Below are positions 1 through 6,482 of a DNA stretch of 6,559 nt, piece after piece (within the stretch, counting starts at the first letter, position 1; every line of letters begins with the position of its first letter). The stretch lies in the NCBI GenBank assembly GCA_947307005.1, contig CAMZHY010000218.1, forward strand, positions 1 to 6,559. The letters are read 5' to 3'. The DNA comes from an uncultured Planctomycetaceae bacterium (GTDB lineage: Bacteria; Planctomycetota; Planctomycetia; Pirellulales; Thermoguttaceae). The position numbers and the translations under genes are program-made. The notes under the pieces are model-generated. The model saw only the letters and a program-made list of their open reading frames with translations, ran no database searches and was not told the origin of the DNA.

Positions 1-273
1 CTGCGTCCACGTATGCGCCGCCTTGCTTTTGGACGCCTGACGATCAATCACGTTGTTGGTCCAATAATTAGGATCGCCGGTAGGTCTGAAGCAGCCGCGC
101 GTGTCAGTCCAGTCGGCAAGCTTATTAATCAACTCTTTTCTGTTCGTAAACGACTCTTCCCACACATTCGGAGCAGGAACGTATCTTTGGGTTTTGAAGT
201 TATACCCCAACACGGCGGTCATGAAAATTCGGTTGCGACCGTATTTGCCAAGCGTATAATACTTCTGGATCAT
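1..273 (-). CDS. Unrecognised protein, N-terminal fragment running off the left edge; possibly a gene remnant
   Basis: On the minus strand an open frame of 91 codons runs from an ATG at 273-271 to the window edge with no stop. It reads MIQKYYTLGKYGRNRIF and continues with many W, Y and N residues (a DWTDTRG stretch and a DPNYWTNN stretch), which looks more like real protein than the Arg-rich plus-strand reading of the same bases. I do not recognise a family. The start is doubtful: there is no Shine-Dalgarno sequence before the ATG. The frame is open for ten more codons upstream (E P S I D K R L Q D) until a TGA at about 301-303, with no ATG, GTG or TTG among them. That pattern fits the interior of a protein whose front was lost or frameshifted as well as a true start. 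It is separated from the next gene by a strong terminator, so it is not in that operon. The strand choice is inference. Confidence 0.4.
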   Translation of the reverse strand, partial: MIQKYYTLGKYGRNRIFMTAVLGYNFKTQRYVPAPNVWEESFTNRKELINKLADWTDTRGCFRPTGDPNYWTNNVIDRQASKSKAAHTWTQ

Positions 274-594
274 ATCTTGTAAGCGTTTATCTATGGACGG
301 TTCTCAAAAACTCGCGCAAAGCGACGTCGTTCGCCTGTTTTCCATCGCTCGTCGTTCGTTAGCGGTAGACTCTATTCGCACGCTGTTGGCTCCCTTGCTC
401 TATTTGTTCAGTGTCGCGTCGACGTTGGTTTCAGAAAGAAAAAATCGAAATTTTTCAAAAAAGCGCCTCAAGGCGTCTTGAAGTGAGTTTCCACAACGAC
501 GCGTCGCCGTTTTTCCGCAGAATCGAGGCGACTGACGGCGAGAGAGAAGAACTGCTCGCGTGAGAGAAGAAAAGAAACGACGTCGCAGATCGCG
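274..594. other. Stretch without a supported gene
   Basis: No reading frame here has a ribosome binding site, a recognisable domain or protein-like composition. A 62-codon plus-strand frame (293-481) has no Shine-Dalgarno sequence, and the minus-strand frames run into the terminator at 595-634. A small hairpin at 464-475 (CGCC, loop TCAA, GGCG) is followed on the minus strand by six T (462-457). It could be a second, weak minus-strand terminator, but a four-pair stem is thin evidence. A 10-base palindrome CGACGCGTCG lies at 497-506 and is unremarkable in this GACG-rich sequence. Any promoter for the left-edge minus-strand frame would have to lie here; none is convincing. Confidence 0.5.
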
Positions 595-634
595 AAAAAG
601 AAAACGGCCGGGGACGCGATTCCGTCCCCGACCG
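595..634 (-). terminator. Intrinsic terminator of the secreted esterase fusion gene
   Basis: Bases 605-616 (CGGCCGGGGACG) pair with 623-634 (CGTCCCCGACCG), giving a 12-position stem with a six-base loop. One position (608/631) is C/A on the plus strand but becomes a G-U wobble in minus-strand RNA. The minus strand then continues TTTTCTTTTT (604-595). Wobble and T-tract both point to minus-strand transcription. The stem begins 33 bases after the stop codon of the gene at 668-2608. Confidence 0.88.
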
Positions 635-667
635 AATACTGAGAATCAACAGGCGTAAAACGCGCGT

Positions 668-2608
668 TTATTTGTTCGAGATAAAGTCGAGCGCCATCGG
701 GAGCGAGACGCGCCAATAATCCCAGCTGTGGACGCCGTCGCGGATGCGGAGTTCGCAAGGAACGCCGAGTTTCCGCGCCTTTTGGAAGAAGTCCCACGCG
801 CCGGGCAGGCAGAAGTCGTCGTCGCCGCAGTCGATCATAAAGCGGACCGCTTTCTTGTCGGCTAAGGAATCGAGATACGCGATTACGTCGTTATTTTCCG
901 CCCATTTCGTCATCGCGGCAAACTGCTCGTCGGAAGTTTCAGGACGGCGTTCCGGACGACGTTGACCGACCGACGCCGCGGGACTCATCGCAAACGCCGC
1001 GCTGAAGAGGTCGGGATGATGCACGGCGTAAAGAAGCGTCCCATAGCCGCCCATCGAGAGCCCCGCAACCGCGCGAGATTCGCGATCCGTTCGGATGCGG
1101 AACTGCTTTTCAACATGAGGGACAAACGTGTCGAAGAAGAACGTCTCGTACTGATCCGGTCCAAAGGGCGCGTCGCGATACCACGTCGCGCGCGCGTCGG
1201 GCATGACGATAATCCGCTTCTGTTCCGGGTGATTCGCGAAATACTCGTCGCAGATGCGCTGCATCTGCCCCTTCTCTTGGCTCGACCACGTCTTTTCGTC
1301 GTCGCTCAAACCGTGAAGGAGATAGAGAACGGGATAGCTCGCCGACGTCGTCAGGTACCCCGTCGGCGTGTAGACGATGTAACGCATATCCTGACCGAGC
1401 GCGTCGTTATGAATTGTCAAAGCGACGAGTTGACTCTTAGAAGCGCCCTCCTTCGGTTTGAGCGACTTCTCAAGCTCGCGAAGTTTCGCGACCGCGTCGG
1501 GATTCTCCGGAAGCGGCGCGTCCTTCATTTTCGGCGCGAGCGTATTGAAGAGGATATCGAGTTCCTCGCCCGTCTGCGAAGTATCGGACGTCAGAACGAC
1601 GACCGCGTTCTGATCCGGCATGACGACGCAAAACTGCCCGTACATCCCGTCGCCGCGATACGAATTGTTCACGCATCGCCAGAACTGGTAGCCGTAACCC
1701 ATCGACCAGTTGTTCTTTTCGTCGCCGTTGGAAATCTGCTTGCTCGTCGCTTCGTTAATCCATTCTTCCGAAAGGAGCCGCTTGCCGTTCCAAACGCCCT
1801 TCTGAAGGTAGAACTGACCGAACTTCGCAATATCTTCCGTCGTCAGGAAAAGCCCCGTTCCCCCTTTCGTATAACCCTCGGGCGATTTCTCCCAGAAGGG
1901 CGTCGCGATATGAAGAGGTTCGAAAAGCCTCGGGACGAGGTAGTCGCGCAAATTCTCGCCGACAATCTTCTCCAGCGCCGCCGAAGCCATGTAGGTTCCG
2001 ACCGTATTGTACACAAAATGGGTTCCCGGCTCGTAAGGGGTCGGCTGGCGCATGAACGCCTGCGCCCACGTCGGCTGATCGGGCGTCGTTTTCGGCCCTT
2101 CTAAATTATAGAAAGCCGAAACGTTGTGCGACCGAGGAGGTTCCGATTTATGCCCGCACGCCATCATGAGGAGATCGCGAATCGTCGCTTTTTTGAGATT
2201 CTCGTCGACGTTCTCGGGAACGTCTTCCGGGAAAATATCGACGATTTTCTGATCGAGCTTCATCGTTCCTTCCTGAACGGCGAAGCCGATCGCCGTCGAA
2301 GCGAAGCTCTTGCTGAGCGAATAAAGCGCGTGAGGCTCGTTCGGAGCGGCGGGAGAACGCCACGCTTCGCAGACGACCTTGCCGTCGCGCAAAATCATCA
2401 CGCTGTCGACGCGATTAATCTTTTCGTCGAGCGCCTTAAGCGTCTCCGCGACGTCGTCGGAAGAAATCCCGACCGATTCCGGGGTCGCGCGGGGAAGCGC
2501 CCCGTTTTCGTCAAGATTCTGAGCGAAGACCGCGCCCGTTGGTAAAAGCGCAAACGTCGCGACGAGCGCGATAAGAGTGAGACCTAGAGAACGTCTTTTT
2601 AGAGACAT
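668..2608 (-). CDS. Secreted two-domain hydrolase: beta-lactamase-like serine hydrolase fused to an esterase D-type alpha/beta hydrolase
   Basis: This 646-residue protein begins with a signal peptide (KRR at 4-6, hydrophobic 8-22, likely cleavage after Ala29), so it should act outside the cytoplasm. Residues about 38-360 match the beta-lactamase/class C family (PF00144, COG1680). The nucleophile motif is S97-L-S-K100, the second motif is Y200-N-T202 in FVYNTVGTY, and the third-motif region is GDGMYGQF at 319-326. A Lys/Glu-rich linker (about 370-392) leads to an esterase D-type domain (PF00756), about 393-646. It has the oxyanion region LLHG (430-433), the nucleophile elbow GLSMG with Ser518, an acidic CGDDDF segment (D597/D598 the likely acid) and His627 in HSWDYW. 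Both active sites look intact. The family suggests cleavage of esters, perhaps acyl groups on polysaccharides; the substrate cannot be read from sequence. The ATG has GAGG (2616-2619) seven bases upstream. The gene is probably monocistronic, with its own terminator and a 232-base upstream gap. An individual COG1680 protein need not be a drug-inactivating beta-lactamase. Confidence 0.93.
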   Translation of the reverse strand: MSLKRRSLGLTLIALVATFALLPTGAVFAQNLDENGALPRATPESVGISSDDVAETLKALDEKINRVDSVMILRDGKVVCEAWRSPAAPNEPHALYSLSKSFASTAIGFAVQEGTMKLDQKIVDIFPEDVPENVDENLKKATIRDLLMMACGHKSEPPRSHNVSAFYNLEGPKTTPDQPTWAQAFMRQPTPYEPGTHFVYNTVGTYMASAALEKIVGENLRDYLVPRLFEPLHIATPFWEKSPEGYTKGGTGLFLTTEDIAKFGQFYLQKGVWNGKRLLSEEWINEATSKQISNGDEKNNWSMGYGYQFWRCVNNSYRGDGMYGQFCVVMPDQNAVVVLTSDTSQTGEELDILFNTLAPKMKDAPLPENPDAVAKLRELEKSLKPKEGASKSQLVALTIHNDALGQDMRYIVYTPTGYLTTSASYPVLYLLHGLSDDEKTWSSQEKGQMQRICDEYFANHPEQKRIIVMPDARATWYRDAPFGPDQYETFFFDTFVPHVEKQFRIRTDRESRAVAGLSMGGYGTLLYAVHHPDLFSAAFAMSPAASVGQRRPERRPETSDEQFAAMTKWAENNDVIAYLDSLADKKAVRFMIDCGDDDFCLPGAWDFFQKARKLGVPCELRIRDGVHSWDYWRVSLPMALDFISNK

Positions 2609-2690
2609 ATAGCAACCTCGCTGATAAAATTGTCCGTTCCGCGACAGACGACGTCGCCGTCTCGTCGGAGAAAAGATCGTTACCGCGATA

Positions 2691-2719
2691 GTTTTAGTTC
2701 AAGAGGGGAAGAAAATCAA
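2691..2719 (-). promoter_or_regulatory. Candidate sigma-70-like promoter for the secreted esterase fusion gene
   Basis: On the minus strand TTGATT (2719-2714) is followed after 17 bases by TAAAAC (2696-2691); each box matches consensus at four of six positions. Transcription would start near 2684, leaving an untranslated leader of about 75 bases before the ATG at 2608. The long gap from the upstream gene argues for a separate promoter somewhere here, but this particular pair is weak evidence. Confidence 0.25.
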
Positions 2720-2840
2720 GCTGGCGGAAACAATATTAATGAGATTGCGAGAAAACGCAGAATCAGAAAAAACGTTAAAACCCGAAGCGGCGTTGAACCG
2801 CGTGAAGGAGGACCAAGGAAAACCTTCAAAAGGAGCGCGT

Positions 2841-3335
2841 TCAGACAAAATCTTCGACGTTGAGACGCTTGACGTCGCCGTTTGCGGTGAGAATGCAGAA
2901 ATCGCCGTTCTCCAACGCGCCCGGATTCAAAATGATCCTCCCGCTCGCTTCGCGCAGATCTTGAACATGCGAGTGCCCGTAACATACGACGTCCCAGTCC
3001 CCCGAATGAAACGCGTTTTCGGCGATCGAGTAACCGCCGTCGTGACCGTGGACGAGGAAAAGGCGTTTTCCGTGCCAGTCGAGGCAAACGGGCTGACGCT
3101 GAACGACCGCGCCGATCTTCGCGGCTTCCTCCGCGAGCGCCGCTTCGTCGTCGTTATTGCCGAGAACGAACGTCGTTTTGAAGTCGGAAAAGTAGCCGAC
3201 GAACCTCGGCTCAATGACGTCGCCGCAATGGACGATCTGATCGACGCCATGTCGTTTAAAGACGTCCAAGGCTACCTGAATTGAATAATCGTTATCATGT
3301 GAATCGCTTATCACGCCTAGAGAAAAAAATTGCAT
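2841..3335 (-). CDS. YfcE/MJ0936-like metallophosphoesterase
   Basis: This 164-residue protein has the complete metal-binding motif series of calcineurin-like phosphoesterases of the small YfcE/MJ0936 type (PF12850). In order: D11-x-H13 (SDSHDN), G38-D39, G59-N-N-D62, H96-G-H98, G120-H-S-H123 and N137-P-G139. These normally hold two divalent metals and hydrolyse phosphodiesters in the cytoplasm; the physiological substrate in this family is generally unknown. Length is normal and there is no signal peptide. I chose the ATG at 3335 because GGGAGG lies five bases upstream. A TTG six codons further upstream (3353) keeps the frame open, but those codons include the Shine-Dalgarno sequence itself. 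Its upstream region is shared divergently with malQ. No good terminator follows; a very small CCTT/AAGG hairpin near 2823-2833 with four T is unconvincing. It is in the same direction as the downstream esterase gene but 232 bases away. Confidence 0.93.
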   Translation of the reverse strand: MQFFSLGVISDSHDNDYSIQVALDVFKRHGVDQIVHCGDVIEPRFVGYFSDFKTTFVLGNNDDEAALAEEAAKIGAVVQRQPVCLDWHGKRLFLVHGHDGGYSIAENAFHSGDWDVVCYGHSHVQDLREASGRIILNPGALENGDFCILTANGDVKRLNVEDFV

Positions 3336-3353
3336 CTCGACCTCCCAGCGCAA

Positions 3354-3381
3354 TTGCGCCGATGGTAAAAAAATATATAAT
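3354..3381 (+). promoter_or_regulatory. malQ: Candidate promoter for malQ in an AT-rich divergent control region
   Basis: TTGCGC (3354-3359) and a perfect TATAAT (3376-3381) are separated by 16 bases. The -10 box matches consensus fully and the -35 only three of six. It sits in the most AT-rich patch of the window (3364-3400), between divergent genes, which is where a promoter is expected. The malQ leader would be roughly 120 bases. On the opposite strand the same patch offers TATATT (3377-3372) as a possible -10 for the phosphoesterase gene, without a good -35. Confidence 0.4.
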
Positions 3382-3446
3382 TGATGGAAGCATTTAAACA
3401 GTAAACCGTTACGACGTCATCAATAGAAGATGAAGAGTCGCAAAGC

Positions 3447-3474
3447 GATCGCGTCGTTCTGTCGGAACGCGATC
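3447..3474 (+). repeat. Inverted repeat in the malQ leader
   Basis: GATCGCG (3447-3453) and CGCGATC (3468-3474) form a perfect seven-pair inverted repeat with a 14-base centre. GTTC/GAAC inside (3456-3459, 3465-3468) allow an alternative fold. It lies 33 bases before the malQ start and downstream of the candidate promoter, so it could be an operator or an RNA hairpin in the leader. There is no T-tract, so it is not a terminator. It may also be chance. Confidence 0.35.
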
Positions 3475-3507
3475 AATCCGACGGCAAGCGTCTAAGAAGG
3501 GTGTGTT

Positions 3508-5430
3508 ATGGAAACCGTTGCCGACGTTCGAGAACGTTCTTCCGGCGTGTTAGCGCCGCTCTTTTCCCTACCGGGCACGCTTGATATTGGAACGTTAGGT
3601 CGCTCCGCTGAAACGTTTCTCAACTTTCTCCAAACCGCAAAACAAACTTGGTTCCAGACTCTTCCAATTACGCCGATCGACCAAGGCGGTTCTCCTTATT
3701 CCGGACGCTCCGCGTTTGCGGGCGAAATTCTTTATCTCGATCTCGAGGAACTTTACGAGGAGGATCTAGTCCCCGACGCGACGGCGCGAAATCAGACGAG
3801 CGCGTCGCGGAACGCGGGTTCTTTTCCGCTGTACGGCGCGCACCCCGGCAGGGTCAATTATAAAAAAGCGCGTCAGAGACGCAAGCCCTTTTGGCAGGAA
3901 GCTTACGAGCGTTACCAAGCGGGCCTAGGAGGCGAGCGTTACCGTCGTGAAGAAGAGGAGTTCCGCGCGAAGAACGCTTTCTGGCTCGACGACTACGCGC
4001 TTTTCGAAGCCGCGGGAGAAACGTTCCAAACTTACGATTGGTCCAAATGGCCGACTGAAATTCGGCGTCGCGAACCGTCGGCGCTCGAGGCGTTCGCTAA
4101 GGAACACGCGAAACAAATCGATCAGACGCGATTTCTCCAACTGGTTTTCGACGTTCAATGGCGCGAATTTCGTCGAGAGTGCGCCGCTCGCGCGATTAAG
4201 CTCATGGGCGACCTCCCGATCTACGTTGGCGTTAAAAGCTCCGACGTTTGGGTCGCGCCCGAACTCTTTATGGCGACCCGCGACGGGCGCATCGCTCGCG
4301 AAGGAGGCGCTTCGCCCGACCAGTACAATCCGGAAGGTCAGCGTTGGGGAACGCCGACTTATCGCTGGTCGCGCCACGTCGAGACCGACTTCTTACGGTG
4401 GCGAAACAGAATCAAAAAGACGCTTGAACGCTTCGACATGCTGCGTCTCGACCATTTCATCGGTTTCTATAATTACTACAGTTTTCCGAGTCAAACGCCC
4501 GAACCCGGCGACGACGCGCTCTGGGAGGAAGAACGCTCCGCGGCGGCGCGGTACGCGACGCATCCGGACGACGTCTACAAAGAAGGCTGGACGCCCGGTC
4601 CCCAAGAACGTTTCTTTGACGCGCTCTTCGCCGAATCTCCAAAAGACGCGTTTATCGCGGAGGATCTCGGCGATATGAACGAAGGCGTCGCCGCTTTGCG
4701 CGATCATTATGGAATTCCGGGAATGCGCGTCTTTCAATTCTCCTTCGACTCCCTCAAAGTCGATCCGAAAAGGGGCGGCCCCGTCAATCCTATTCGCGAA
4801 TGGCCGGAGGCGAGCGTCGGTTGCACGGGAACTCACGACGCGGCGCCGGTTCTCGGTTGGCTCGACGACGTTCGTCGGTTCGGCGGTCGAAAGACGAAAA
4901 ACGCCGATTTCACAAACCTCAAATTTAGCGCGATCAAGGACGTCCTTCGACGTTATCGAGGTCGTCGCGATCCGCCCGCCCCGCAGCGCGTCTCGCGCCC
5001 TTTGAGAACGGTTCTGTCGCGAATCGCCGACGCGACGCGTCTCTCGAGACCGAAAGGTCGCGTCGTCTCTTGGTCGCCCAACTTGCCGCGTTCCGTCGCC
5101 GTTCTCCACGCCGCGGTCTTGCGCGCGGTCGCCGACTCTAGATGTCGGTTGACAATCTTCCCGATCCAAGACGTTCTCGGCTTGTCGAACGGCGCCAGAA
5201 TCAACTTCCCAGGTTCGACCAAAGGCGCTTGGAAATGGCGGCTCCTCCCCAACGCGCTTCTCAGCGAAGACGCCGAGTTCATCGCTCAGATCGCGGAAGA
5301 AACCGCCCGAGCGCCGAGGAAAATTCGTCCGAAGAGTTCAAGTCGCCGCAAGCCAAAAGAAGCCGAACCGACGGCGATATTCGAGGAGTATTACACGGAA
5401 GAAGACAATCTCGCCGACAACGAAGACTGA
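3508..5430 (+). CDS. malQ: 4-alpha-glucanotransferase (amylomaltase, GH77)
   Basis: This 640-residue cytoplasmic enzyme transfers alpha-1,4-glucan segments between maltodextrins, in glycogen/starch and maltose metabolism. The N-terminus has the family signature RSSGVL...SLPG (10-23) followed by a GSPYSGRSAFAG block (61-72). The three catalytic acids are present: nucleophile Asp315 in RLDHFIG (313-319), acid/base Glu385 in IAEDLG (383-388) and Asp444 in GTHD (441-444). The conserved end PIQDVLGL...ARINFPG is at 552-569. It is longer than the usual roughly 500-530 residues. The segment between GTHD and PIQDVLG is about 107 residues and very Arg-rich (480-530), and a charged tail (about 600-640, basic then acidic, ending in NED) follows the domain. 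GTHD is followed by AA where ND is usual. The ATG is preceded by AGAAGG (3495-3500) seven bases upstream. The frame is continuous and a plus-strand terminator follows 32 bases after the stop, so it is probably a single-gene unit. Confidence 0.94.
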   Translation: METVADVRERSSGVLAPLFSLPGTLDIGTLGRSAETFLNFLQTAKQTWFQTLPITPIDQGGSPYSGRSAFAGEILYLDLEELYEEDLVPDATARNQTSASRNAGSFPLYGAHPGRVNYKKARQRRKPFWQEAYERYQAGLGGERYRREEEEFRAKNAFWLDDYALFEAAGETFQTYDWSKWPTEIRRREPSALEAFAKEHAKQIDQTRFLQLVFDVQWREFRRECAARAIKLMGDLPIYVGVKSSDVWVAPELFMATRDGRIAREGGASPDQYNPEGQRWGTPTYRWSRHVETDFLRWRNRIKKTLERFDMLRLDHFIGFYNYYSFPSQTPEPGDDALWEEERSAAARYATHPDDVYKEGWTPGPQERFFDALFAESPKDAFIAEDLGDMNEGVAALRDHYGIPGMRVFQFSFDSLKVDPKRGGPVNPIREWPEASVGCTGTHDAAPVLGWLDDVRRFGGRKTKNADFTNLKFSAIKDVLRRYRGRRDPPAPQRVSRPLRTVLSRIADATRLSRPKGRVVSWSPNLPRSVAVLHAAVLRAVADSRCRLTIFPIQDVLGLSNGARINFPGSTKGAWKWRLLPNALLSEDAEFIAQIAEETARAPRKIRPKSSSRRKPKEAEPTAIFEEYYTEEDNLADNED

Positions 5431-5462
5431 CGGGCGGATTCTCCGACTCTATGATGAGACGA

Positions 5463-5500
5463 GCGCGGTTGGAATAAAGTTCCAGCCGCGCCCCTTTTTT
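5463..5500 (+). terminator. Intrinsic terminator of malQ
   Basis: Bases 5463-5474 (GCGCGGTTGGAA) pair with 5480-5491 (TTCCAGCCGCGC) as a 12-pair stem with a five-base loop TAAAG, followed by CCC and six T (5495-5500). Position 5469/5485 is a U-G wobble only in plus-strand RNA and would be an A/C mismatch on the minus strand. The minus strand has no T-tract after the stem. It therefore serves malQ and not the convergent gene at 5581-6468. Confidence 0.92.
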
Positions 5501-5580
5501 AGTCTCAAAATCTCTCGTTTTTCTATCGATCGCGTCCGTTCGGAAGAAAGCGTTGAATCTCTGGCGCGTAATTCCTTCCC

Positions 5581-6468
5581 TTACTTCCACTTAAAGGAAC
5601 GCGTCGCCTTCTTCTGGAGCGTCGCGACAAACTCTTGGGCGCCGATTTTCACTCGAATCGAACGCGGCGCGTCCGAGTCGTTGAGCGCGACGAGAGAAAA
5701 CGTCCCGTCGGGGTTCGCAAAGGCGCAGGCGTAGAAACCTTCGAGAGCGACGTCTTGATCAAGTTGGACGCGCTTCGCGCCGGGCGACGCGACTTTGGAA
5801 AAATGTCCGATTTCGTAATAATGAGAATAACGCTCCAGCGATTTGTAATCGGTCGACGAAACGTTGACCGCCCCGTAACACGACTGGCACCCGCCGGGAC
5901 GGTTCGGCCCCTTTTGATCGTCGTGCAGGAAATTCCAGACGATAATTCCCTTGCAGTCGTAGTTCGTCACGCCGATTCCCACTTCGCGCATGAACCACAT
6001 TAAGTCGCCGCCGAAGGAATACCCCCAGTCGCCAATCGACTGCTCCGTGAACCACAGTCCCTTGTCCGGGCGCGCGTCGCGGACGCGCTTCATTTCTTCT
6101 TTGTTCCCGCCGTAAGCGTGATACGCGGCGCCGGCGAGAAACCGCGCGGCCTCCTCGTCTTCGTAAATATGGAGCGGATACCCGAACTGATCGCGACATT
6201 CGGGCTTGTTGGAATCGTAGTTGAAGTTATGGTCGAACGCAATGATAAGCGTTTCAAGTCCCGCGTCGCGGAGTTTCGGTCCTAGAACTTTAACAAACGC
6301 CGTCTGCTCGCGCCACGTCATAAAGAGCGACGCCGAGTTGCCGCGATTGAGCGGCTCGTTCTGCATGGTAATCGCGTAGACCGGAACGCCCTCGTCGCGC
6401 AACGCTTCCAGATTGTGGCAGAGCGCACGTCCGACCATGCCGCGGGCGCCTGTGATGAGAATGTTCAT
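5581..6468 (-). pseudogene. Chimeric frame: start of an NAD-dependent sugar epimerase/reductase joined to the C-terminal part of a GH30 glycosidase
   Basis: The frame encodes 295 residues. Residues 1-25 begin MNILITGARGMVG, a Rossmann nucleotide-binding start with G7-x-x-G10-x-x-G13, then ALCHNLEALRD, closely resembling CapF/WbjC-type epimerase-reductases of polysaccharide synthesis. From about residue 26 (EGVPVYAIT) the sequence is GH30. Acid/base Glu38 lies in QNEP, A-Y-H117-A-Y-G-G follows, nucleophile Glu142 lies in TEQSIGDWG, and the typical beta-sandwich end with YYEIGHFSKVASPGA is at 217-231. The spacing Glu38-Glu142 (104) and the 153 residues after it match human glucocerebrosidase (E235, E340, 497 residues). 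About 200 residues of barrel before the acid/base, and a signal peptide, are therefore missing. The start is set by AAGGAG (6480-6475), six bases before the ATG; an in-frame TTG at 6501 is less likely. A working enzyme is unlikely. The join may be natural or an assembly artefact. No minus-strand terminator is seen downstream. Confidence 0.8.
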
Positions 6469-6474
6469 GGAAAA

Positions 6475-6480
6475 CTCCTT
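6475..6480 (-). promoter_or_regulatory. Ribosome binding site deciding the start of the chimeric frame
   Basis: AAGGAG on the minus strand ends six bases before the ATG at 6468. It lies in the 14-base gap after the stop codon of the upstream gene, the usual arrangement of translationally close operon genes. It favours ATG 6468 over the in-frame upstream TTG. Confidence 0.8.
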
Positions 6481-6482
6481 TT

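Noticed and set aside
293..481. A 62-codon plus-strand frame with a hydrophobic centre
   Set aside because: There is no Shine-Dalgarno sequence and no family resemblance, it has a low-complexity Lys/Arg end, and it lies in a region without other gene signals. A small membrane protein cannot be excluded but is not supported.
962..2104. A 380-codon plus-strand frame antisense to the secreted esterase fusion
   Set aside because: It lies wholly opposite a gene with clear domains, is extremely rich in Arg, Val and Leu, has no recognisable motif, and is expected from the codon usage of the minus-strand gene. The same applies to the other long frames opposite or overlapping malQ, the phosphoesterase and the GH30 frame.
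2640..2675. Repeated GACG/CGTC words and short palindromes such as AGACG/CGTCT
   Set aside because: These words occur throughout the window, in genes and between them, and reflect general composition and codon use, not a local repeat or CRISPR array.
2780..2840. Possible minus-strand terminator after the phosphoesterase gene
   Set aside because: Only four-pair stems (CCTT/AAGG and GCGG/CCGC) with broken T-runs are present, far weaker than the two clear terminators in this window.
2739..3284. A 181-codon plus-strand frame across the phosphoesterase gene
   Set aside because: It is the mirror of a minus-strand gene with all metal-binding motifs in place, and it starts within intergenic sequence with no ribosome binding site.
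3336..3353. TTG start giving a six-residue longer phosphoesterase
   Set aside because: The GGGAGG five bases before the ATG at 3335 lies within the supposed extra codons, and family members begin directly before the first beta-strand.
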